DNA from: Klebsormidium nitens
Lineage: Eukaryota; Streptophyta; Klebsormidiophyceae; Klebsormidiales; Klebsormidiaceae
Assembly: GCA_000708835.1 (NCBI GenBank)
Contig: DF236950.1
Location: 466,129-530,128, forward strand
Length of the DNA: 64,000 nucleotides
Direction: 5' to 3'
The notes below the pieces were generated by a model, which was not told where the DNA came from, did no database searches, and worked only from the letters and a program-made list of their open reading frames with translations. The stretch's first letter is position 1, and each line of letters opens with the position of its first letter. The position numbers and the translations under genes were made by a program. Below, in pieces: positions 56,001 to 64,000 of the stretch.

Positions 56001-59000
56001 CAAAGGATATACAGTCGTTCCTTTTGGACTCTATGGTCTGCTTCGAGGACGCGGTAAAAATGGTTGTTCCTGCCGAGGTTTGCTGCTGTGAGTAATCGGA
56101 AAAAACTCCCGTCGTGGAACATGTTCCTGCCTACTAACGTGACCCCCTCTTGTTTTGCAGGACGCCAGCTGGCAGCTGCAGGCCAGCTTCCTCCCTCCCG
56201 GCTGGAAGTGTCTGGTGAGCTCCGCCTCTTTCTGTCTGCCCTGGCGCACAGCCCCGTGCATCTTCCGATGGCCCGCCTGCCGCCTCGCCTCTTTCCTGCG
56301 GGTGTCCCCCGGGTGAGCGCTGCGGTGCTGCGCTGCAGGTGTGCACCGCGCTGCCGGTGCCGGCGCTGCCCCCCAACTTCCTGCGCCCGCACCACGACGC
56401 CTACACCCCGGACCTCATCAACGCCTGCGACTGCATGCTGGGTAAGCACCAGCGCTGGCAGATCGGACTCGCAAAGCTTTGTATGGGAGCGGCTGAGGGC
56501 TGTTGCCTACGAGGTTGCACCCCCCTCCTCGGTGTGCTTGGGCTCTCAGTGCAGCAACACGCGGCTGGGGTTGCCGTTGTGCTGGTCGTGGCAGTGACCT
56601 TGGTGCCGTGTGCTGGTCCAGGCAAGATCGGGTACGGCACCGCGAGCGAGGCGCTGGCCATGAAGAAGCCGTTTGTGTTTGTGCGCCGTGACTACTTCAG
56701 CGAGGAGCCCTTCCTGCGCAAGATGCTCGAGGCAAGCTGCACAGCCCTGGGCGCCAGGCCCGCTGGCCGACGTCGTCATACTCTCTCTCACCCTTTCGTA
56801 GCAATGCATATTGTGAGGTGGAGTCACTGTCTCTTGCTGGTGCATGCCTTTGTTCCCATGCTCTGCCACTCTTGTAAACCCCGCCGTGGCTTGTTGCCCC
56901 AGATTCATCGCTGCGCAGTGGAGATGAAGCGGCAGGACTTCTTCGAGGGCCGCTGGCAGTCGTACCTGGACCGTGCCGCCGTCATCCACCCCAACTACTC
57001 GGGCCGGCTGGACGGAGGCAAGGTATGTGCAGCCCCGCCACTATCCACCCGGGGCCCACAGGGATGGGAGCACCCACTAGGCGGACGAATCGTGCTGCAC
57101 GATTCGCCATCGGAGAGTGCTCTTTGGATCAGTTTCTTGTAGCTTCATGAGACGAGGAGATGCAAAAGGCACGACGGCGTTGCAGGTGGTCCAAATGCGT
57201 CCGCCGGTGTTGTGCTGCGTGAAACGTCCGCTGATCCTGCGGTGTGCTGCAGGTGGCGGCTCGCCTGCTGCAGGACGCCGCGCTGGGCCGCCTGGACACC
57301 CGCCACCGTGTGAGCCCTCCGCCCAACTTACGCCCGCGCCTGGCCCAGGGCCGTCAGGGGAAACGGCGCGCTGTCCTTCTCAGGAATAAGAAGACCCGCT
57401 TCTGTGCTGGCTGTCATGCACAACTTCCATCGGCGGATCTTGATCGCGTGCGATTGTCGAGTCATGTCTGCTTGTGCGGGTTGCCATGGCCCGCCCCTGA
57501 GGCTGGCTGTGTGTGGCCTGTGGCGTGCAGCAGGGCGACGGCGTGGGCCGGCTGCGCGACGCGATCGTGCTGGGGTACCAGCTGCACCGCATGCCGGGCC
57601 GCCTGGACATCGACGTGCCCGAGTGGTACCACGCCTGGGCCAGCGAGGCCGCCTCCCCCGCGCCGTCCCCCCTCCACGGCAGCCCCCTCCCCGAGCTGCG
57701 CCTGCTCGACACGCAGCCCGCGCGCATGGCCGACCAGCTCACCGACAGGTGCGCCCACTAGGAGGATGTTGCCTGAGCGCACCGCCAAGCATGGGGATAG
57801 GTCGCTGGCGCATTGATGACCGAGAAAACGCTTTCAACAGCTTGACTGCCGCTGCCCGCCTTAGCCCCCCGCCCTTGCCGTGCAGCGCGCTGGCGTCCTT
57901 CACCCTCCTCCACGGCGACCTGTCGGGGCGGCCCGACACGGCGGCGTTCCTGGTGACCCTGGCGCGGCTGCAGCAGGAGGGCGACCTGGCGGCCTCAGAC
58001 AGCGCGGCGCAGCCGACGGAGCGCGAGAAGCTGGCGGCGGGCACGCTGTTCCGGTGGGAGGACGAGCTGGTGGTGGCGCGCGCGCCGGGGCGGCTGGACG
58101 TGATGGGCGGCATCGCGGACTACTCGGGCAGCCTCGTGCTGCAGATGCCCATCAAGGAGGCCGCGCACGTCGCGCTGCAGAGGAGCGACCCCGGTGAGCG
58201 CGCGTGCGACGACCGGAGACATACATGCTTCCAAACAGCCTGGGGGCATGAAGCGTCAGTCTGCTCGTCGGTGAACAAGGACCGGTATCGATGTCGGTCG
58301 ATGAAACAGTAAAAATAGCGTTCACTATAGCTACGTACAAAATAAATATTGCAACAAGTTACGATTGTGGGGGTGCCCCATCGCCCGCATGGTTGTTCTC
58401 AGTTGGTGTTAATCGCCATACTGTCTGTTGCTTTGCACCTGCAGCCAAGGCGGTGCTGTGGAAACACACCATTGCGCGGCAGAAGGCCAAGGGGCGGTAC
58501 CCGCAGGCGGCGCTGCACGTCGTGTCGTTTGGCGCGGACAAGACCAACCGCTCGCCCACGTTCGACCTGGACCTGGCGGACCTGCTGGACCCCGCCACGG
58601 GGCAGCCCCTCGAGTACGCCGCGGCGCGCGCGCTGTTTGAGCGCGACCCCAGCCAGCGGTGGGCGGCGTATGTGGCCGGGACGGTGCTGGTCCTCATGCG
58701 CGAGAAGGGCCTGCGCTGCGGCGACAGCCTGGCCATCCTGGTGCAGTCGGCGGTGCCCGAGGGCAAGGGCGTCTCCTCCTCCGCGGCCGTCGAGGTGACG
58801 GCCACGCTGTCCAGCATGCCGCTGTCTCGTACTCGTCCGTCGACATGTTGTCACGGGGCAACAACTGTGTGCAGTGTCGAGCTTGTCGGAAAAAGTGCCG
58901 TTGCAACTTGTTCAGTCAGCGCAGACTTTTTCGAGCTCTTTCAATCTAGCATGTGCTTCATTCCTGCCGAGCGTTATGGCTGCGTCGCCCCTGATAGTTT

Positions 59001-60615
59001 CTCCGCTGCCTCTCGGTGCCAGGTGGCGACCATGACAGCAGTGGCTGCGGCGTTCGACCTGTCGATCCCGCCCGCGGAGCTGGCTGCGCTGTGCCAGCTG
59101 GTGGAGAACGCGGTGTGCGGCAGCCCGTGCGGCATCATGGACCAGATGGCCTCCTGCTGCGGCCACGCCGGGAAGCTCCTCGCGCTCGTGTGCCAGCCCG
59201 CGCGCGTGCTGGGCCACGTGGACATCCCGCCGCACATCGCGCTGTGGGGCGTCGACTCGGGCATCCGCCACGCCGTGACCGGCGCCGACTATGGCTCAGT
59301 GCGCGTGGGGGCCTTCATGGGCAAGCGCCTGATACAGGAGGCCGCGCACGGAGAGGCCGCGGGGGTGGCCACGCGCGATACCGGGGACGCGGACGGCGAC
59401 GACGGGCTAGCCAGCGCGGCGCACGGGGACGCGCAGCTGGAGTACCTGGTCAACGTGCCGCCGCACAGGTGACCGCCGCCGACAGGGACACCGCCGGACG
59501 ACTCTCTTTGAGTTCCTGAGGTCCATACCGCAAAGAGGGGGCAGGGTCAGTGCGACAGCCATGCGTGCTCAGTTGTCACATGCACTCCCGCTTTTGCTGA
59601 CACAGCTGTTGCGCTGGGGCAGGTACGAAGCGCTGTACGCCCCGCTGCTATCGGAGGAGATGACGGGGCACGAGTTTGTGGCACGCTACGGCAGCCACCA
59701 CGACCCGGTGACCAGCATCGCGGCGGACAAGACGTACCCGGTGCGCGCGCCCACAGCGCACCCGATCTACGAGCACTTCCGCGTCGCCGCCTTCTCGGAG
59801 CTGATGCGCGCCCCGCCCAGCGCCGCGCAGCTGCGCATGCTGGGGGAGCTCATGTTCCAGGTACACCACCCCGCGCCCCGACGTGCAGCCAGCACGAGCA
59901 GCTGCCCGCTGAAGCGAACCCGAGTTGTCGTCAAGCGTCGCTGCCTGCAGATTTGCACTGTGTTGCCCGTCGTGCCGCTTGATCCCCTCTGACGCGGGGT
60001 GGCTGCCTGCTTTGCACGCAGTCCCACACGAGCTACGGGCGGTGCGGGCTGGGCAGCGACGGCACGGACCGCCTGGTGGGCCTGGTGCAGGGCCTGGCCG
60101 GGGACAGCAGCGGCGCCACGCCCGCGGCGGGGCTGTACGGGGCCAAGATCACGGGGGGGGGCAGCGGCGGGACGGTCTGCGTGCTGGGGGCCGCAGGCGA
60201 GCAGAGCAAGGCGCAGATCAAGCAGGTGCGGGCAGCCGGCGTCTCGGCTTCTGTGGGACGTCACAACGTGAACGGCACAATCGCCTTCATTGACCGATCT
60301 CCGATGCAAGGAGGTTTGCCCAACTGTCTCTACTGGCTGGTGACATCTCGTTCTGCTGGTTGATGTGGAAAAGGGCAGTGTTTCGCTCAGAGATGGATGG
60401 ACCATGAGAAGGCAAGCGTGGGCAGTGCCGGCCGTCCTGCTGACGGCGGCGGTGTGTCTGTGCAGCTGAAGCAGCGGTACAAGCGCGCCACCGGCCACAG
60501 CCCGTACATCTTCGAAGGCTCCTCCCCCGGTGCGGCGCAGTTCGGCCACCTGCGCATCCGCCGGCGCCCCGAGCAGGCCCCGCCCAGCAAGGCAGGGGAA
60601 GCAGCGCAGCGGTAA
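53007..60615 (+). CDS. ARA1: L-arabinokinase (GHMP kinase with N-terminal glycosyltransferase-like domain)
   Basis: Phosphorylates L-arabinose to L-arabinose-1-phosphate with ATP, salvaging sugar from cell-wall turnover for UDP-arabinose synthesis. Twenty exons: 53007-53129, 53315-53422, 53776-53844, 54050-54133, 54550-54693, 54891-54948, 55117-55184, 55498-55560, 56161-56214, 56339-56441, 56622-56731, 56903-57022, 57253-57309, 57531-57748, 57886-58193, 58445-58794, 59023-59468, 59623-59860, 60022-60225, 60466-60615. They total 3075 bases (1024 aa), close to Arabidopsis ARA1 at about 1039 aa. The N-terminal half is GT-B-like: [19 protein letters not shown] and [19 protein letters not shown]. 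The C-terminal half is a GHMP kinase: [18 protein letters not shown] near 526, the ATP loop [13 protein letters not shown] ending at 679, and [16 protein letters not shown] near 948. The intron after 56731 uses a GC donor (GCAAGC). The 3' half is strongly GC-biased. Confidence 0.96.
53473..53526 (+). repeat. GTG/TGG trinucleotide microsatellite in ARA1 intron 2
   Basis: About eight GTG units, interrupted, then a second short run. Intronic and low in complexity. Confidence 0.85.
55681..56035. repeat. Diverged tandem repeat, period about 89 bases, in ARA1 intron 8
   Basis: Four units begin near 55681, 55770, 55859 and 55948. Units 1 and 3 agree best: TATCACTGATCTAGAAGA against TGTCACTGAGTCTAGAAGA, then a GAAACTACT/CGAACTACG word, GGACAC and CCTACT in the same order. 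Units 2 and 4 share AGAAGACC-type, CGAA(C/T)CACGAT and TTC(G/A)GGC(A/C) words. Spacing of AGAAGA words is 88 and 91 bases. Intron 8 is about 600 bases long and these units fill more than half of it. Confidence 0.65.
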
Positions 60616-62274
60616 AGAGAATGTGTACCAGGGTGAGCATAGGACCCGCTGGTGCCATGTTGCGCACTCTGATAGGGCATGCCCGTGTACGTCTTCATCA
60701 ACAGGGTGCAAAGCGCAAGGTGAGGTATACATACAAACAAGTGGCAGGAAGAATCGGATGGTGGTGATTGATCAGCGGAAATTCAGCATCTACTGGGTCT
60801 ACTTAAAACGCGGTGGCTATCAAGCCTTCAGCTTGCGACTGTGGTATCCTCAGCGCTTGCAATACTCAGGCTCGCTGCTGCATTTAAAATCAGCCTCCCA
60901 AGGGGGCTGGATCGCAAGGTGGTGCCATTGATTCAGTTCCGTGGGTCCAGCCGGCTGGCACCTACTTCAACTAAAGCAGAACTAAGATGGCGGCAGCAAC
61001 AGGAACCTGATTTTACTAAATCAATTACCATGATACGCTTGAGGACTTGGATCGCCGCCATGCCATATACATGCATCACCTTATAGAGCTCAAACTGAGG
61101 CATGGGACGTAATGGAGCACATGGGGTTGGGGCTCTGTTTCAATCCAGCAAGCTTGATCTATACCTGATCTGATCTGCCCGCATGGCCTGGTCTTTTGAT
61201 GATTTCTAAAAGACTCGGGCTGAGCTAGGGTTGTCATCATCAATTGCATCGCATAAATGTTTTGTCTGCACCTCCTTCTAGATATTCATCGACAACGATC
61301 TGAGACAACAATAAGTCCGCATATTGCTTCTACAGGGTCGAGAAAGTTACGAAAATTGGGTGAGAATTTTACCACTATGGTACGGATTCTGCACACACAG
61401 GAACGGCACCATATTCATTCTAGAACGATTCTGGCACCAGAATCGTACCATTATGCTACCATGTTCTCATGTACCATTCGTCCACCGTTCCGGCACCAGA
61501 TCAACATGTTGCTTGAGTCCTGGTACTATAGCCTCACCATGCCGTTCTGGTACCTTTACAGTCTCATTTTGCACCGGGGGGTGTTCTACAATGAAGTATA
61601 TATTGCTTGTAGCATACACGAGACGGTGTACACCTAGGATATTTGAACAGTCTCAAAATGGTACGTGCGGAATTGATCAAGTACTTAAAATCTTTAGGGT
61701 GCAGATTGCCATTAAGCTCCTCGATCGACCACAAAGTTTTGCAACATGCGGAAATTGATCAAGCCTGCACATGGCATGCCATGATGCACAAAGACAAAAT
61801 CAAAGAATGATACTCTCAACCAACTCAATTTTCAAACTTAGGTAGTATAGGGTATTCAAGTAGACAATGGACCACATGTTGACCTGAGTACTATATGGAA
61901 TTTTGTGTGCATAGCCTGAACAACCATAGTTTCATGGACGATGGACCTTTTTGTTGAAGGTGTGAAAAGATGCTCAGCCTATGTAGTGCCAACGCATGAT
62001 GTTAGGCGCAAAGCATGGTCCTAGGAGTAGGTTTCTCGCCTATGAGTACTGTACAACAGTTTGAACTTCAATGACACCGCGTCCAAAAGCATAATCCTTT
62101 CAAGTTGTCAAAGCAACCAACCTTTGCGACATCAAAGCCACACGCACACTTGTGTTTATCATTGACCTGTAATCCGTAGCCAAGACCAACTAAACCAAAC
62201 CTGGTCCATCAATGTGATGGGTATCAATGTCCTACATCCCCTTATCTGCCACAGTCCCCCTAAGGAGGACTGCA
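60616..62274. other. Convergent intergenic region with palindromic words, no gene seen
   Basis: About 1.66 kb lies between ARA1 and the B-box gene. At 61340-61580 words such as GGTACC, ACGGTACC, GGCACCAGA and TTCTGGTACC recur in both orientations; CGATTCTGG and CCAGAATCG form 9-bp arms two bases apart at about 61429-61448. This looks like a small decayed foldback element. Short frames here show no domains. Confidence 0.5.
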
Positions 62275-63652
62275 TCAATGCCAATCTAAGTTGCTCCGTC
62301 TCTTCTTAGAAGGAGGCACCTGAAGGCCCAAATCAGGGACCACAAACAGATCATCCGAATCGGGCACGACAGCCGGGCCCATATCATACGACGACCGCGC
62401 CTTGCCCTTCAAAGCGGATCCCCCACCCTTTCTTGGAACAGCTGGGCTGTTGCTTGGCACCAAACCAGGGGACGGCGAATAGTCAAAGTTGGGCACCTCG
62501 TGCATTGACTCCGCGAAGGCGAGGTCGTCAAACATCCCAAGGTCAGCCGTCCAGTCAAAGTCACCCATAAGCGCGTCCATACCCTGCACAGACCGCACAC
62601 AACTTGATCAGACCAGCTCACACATTCTGATTTGGACATTGTAAGGAGCGAACCCAAACATTGAAGAGGTGTGACCATACGAAACGTGCCCGGACGCAAG
62701 AAAATACCAGACTTTACAAGAATCCCTACAGTGATTGTCACAAGAGCTGCTAATGGACACATAGCAACTGCATGCGCCGTCTCAATGTGCAGCTTAGCTG
62801 CCTTGCATGCCAGTTGCTGACAGGGCGCTGCAACGACAATCTCCTTCCAAAAGAAGGAGCGAACAAAAACTTGTTGACAGGTGGCCCAATGCACTTGTTG
62901 TTGCTCTCGCTTGATAACCAAAGAGAAATCACGCTTGACAACTAAAGAGAAATTAGTGCATCGAACTGCACCATACCCAGCGTATTTGCACAAAAACCAG
63001 ATATCTTTTGGCAGTCTCGTAATGACCCACAAATGCTCACCCTAAGACCTCATCAAAGCCAGCGCGCAGAATGTGCTGCCAATACAGGCACAGAACTTAC
63101 CTTTGTAGACCCAATGTCATTAAGGCTGTATCCATCCGCTAGGTTTGGGATCCCCAAAATCTCATCCACGCTCCACACCGGCACCGTCGAGTCAGGAAGC
63201 TCATTTACATTCACGCTCTGCCCCCTCCTCAACCCACTGCTGCTCGCACCCCCCCCTCGTGAGCTCGGCCCTGCCCCCGAGCTGCCCCCCCCAAAACCCC
63301 CACTAAACCCTGAACCCCCGCCACTGAAAGCTTCTGGAACGGGACTGGAAGGCACTGCCGTAGCTGACTTCTTCTTCGAGGGTTTCTGTTCGGCGGGCTG
63401 GTAAACAGGGACACGGGCAACTGGAGAGGTGGGCTTTGGAGGGAAGGGGGAACCGAGGACCTTAGACGGGGCAGATGTTGAGGGGGCCTCAGCCTGCTCG
63501 TCTGCCCCAAGATTTTCTAAGCCAACGCGGACTCCGGTCAGTAAAAACCGAGTGTGCTTCCGCGCTAGATCGTTGGCAGTGTGAATAGAGATGTCGCAAT
63601 CCCGGCACAGGAGAGCGCGGTCCTCGAGGCAAAAGAAGAACGCCGCTCCCTC
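62275..63652 (-). CDS. Double B-box zinc-finger protein, 3' part (gene continues past right edge)
   Basis: Plant BBX transcriptional regulator (STO/BBX18-25 style), a family acting in light signalling and photomorphogenesis. Two minus-strand exons are present: 63101-63652 and 62275-62583, both in phase 0 with a stop at 62275. The first begins inside the second B-box: GAAFFFCLEDRALLCRDCD, ISIHTANDLARKHTRFLL, then the conserved TGVRVGL. Cys and His spacing fits the second B-box with its first Cys pair supplied by the missing upstream exon. A Gly/Ser/Pro-rich linker follows, then VWSVDEILGIPNLADGYSL and MDALMGDFDWTADLGMFDD, an acidic stretch, and a Lys/Arg patch SKKRRSNL that could be a nuclear localisation signal. 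No CCT domain is present, consistent with the two-B-box class. The first B-box exon was not found in 63660-64000. Confidence 0.85.
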
Positions 63653-64000
63653 CTGAAATAAGAGCAAGTTTGCGTGGGCAGAACTTCAAGGGGCTCGATT
63701 GTGCTCAAGGTTTTGACAATTGCTGAGCCATACTCAAGCTAGAACCATGGACTCTTCAGATTTCAATAATTGCTTGCATAATAACCCAGCAATGCTCATA
63801 CACAGGGCCAGTATGCTTAACCAAAGGTCGCATGCACTGCAGCCTTTAGCAATTGGAGCTGGCTGCAGCAGCTGCCGGAACTATGCAACCTCATTGAGAA
63901 ATCTTTATGCAACGAATCAGAGGTAGAACGCCCTTTTACCCTCTCACTATTGCAGCCTGCAAGCTTCTGAGTATAACAACAGGTTAAGAGACACCGCTGT
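63653..64000. other. Probable B-box gene intron, no coding exon seen
   Basis: This follows (upstream on the minus strand) the acceptor at 63653-63654. No B-box exon was recognised, so the intron probably extends beyond the window. Sequence is AT-rich with no distinct element. Confidence 0.5.

Noticed and set aside
58349-58817. Frames overlapping ARA1 exon 16 on both strands
   Set aside because: Arg/Gly/Pro-rich shadows caused by GC-rich third positions; the arabinokinase frame carries conserved GHMP motifs.

Overview
The window is nuclear DNA of a green-lineage eukaryote. Nearly all genes are split into many short exons with GT-AG borders, exons are GC-richer than introns, and several products are typical of streptophytes (land plants and their algal relatives): L-arabinokinase, a double B-box protein, a plastid NSI/SNAT-type acetyltransferase and a plant-type HMP-P kinase/TMP synthase. 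The window also carries DNAAF5/HEATR2, a factor for building motile cilia, which flowering plants lack. Together these point to a streptophyte alga with flagellate cells. A Klebsormidium-like alga fits, but that name is inference and was not tested by a database search.

Layout, left to right: two-RRM RNA-binding protein (+, 1239-4400); 20S proteasome beta-3 subunit (-, 5679-7525); a gene ending in a bacterial/plastid-type IF-1 domain with a long, partly hydrophobic N-terminal region (+, 9637-12285); DNAAF5-like HEAT-repeat protein (-, 13638-19216, interrupted by a 504-base run of N); LEA_2 protein (+, 20554-22574); a three-domain thiamine-biosynthesis protein (-, 23407-27477); mitochondrial-carrier-family protein (+, 28213-31472); CCDC25/NFACT-R protein (+, 32677-35304); secreted PhoA-type alkaline phosphatase (-, 36884-43132); EGF-like single-pass membrane protein with a duplicated exon (+, 45049-48425); NSI-like GNAT acetyltransferase (-, 49866-52652); L-arabinokinase (+, 53007-60615); and the 3' part of a B-box zinc-finger gene (-, 62275-63652, continuing past the right edge).

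For nine complete genes every exon junction was checked by hand for phase, and the summed coding length is a multiple of three: proteasome beta-3 (204 aa), IF-1 gene (527 aa, less certain), thiamine protein (973 aa), carrier (452 aa), CCDC25 (216 aa), phosphatase (691 aa), EGF protein (274 aa), acetyltransferase (282 aa) and arabinokinase (1024 aa). The genes are unrelated housekeeping, metabolic and surface functions, as expected for a random nuclear segment; there is no operon or defence island. The spaces between genes contain repeats of TAGGTACC/GGTAGGTA, tandem repeats, a tRNA-like fragment and a few palindromes.

The most notable item is the thiamine gene. It joins a TH2-like HAD phosphatase domain (without TenA) to HMP-P kinase and TMP synthase, so one predicted polypeptide would carry out three successive steps ending in free thiamine. 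Second is the IF-1 gene, whose splice phases favour fusion of the IF-1 fold to a long hydrophobic N-terminal region.
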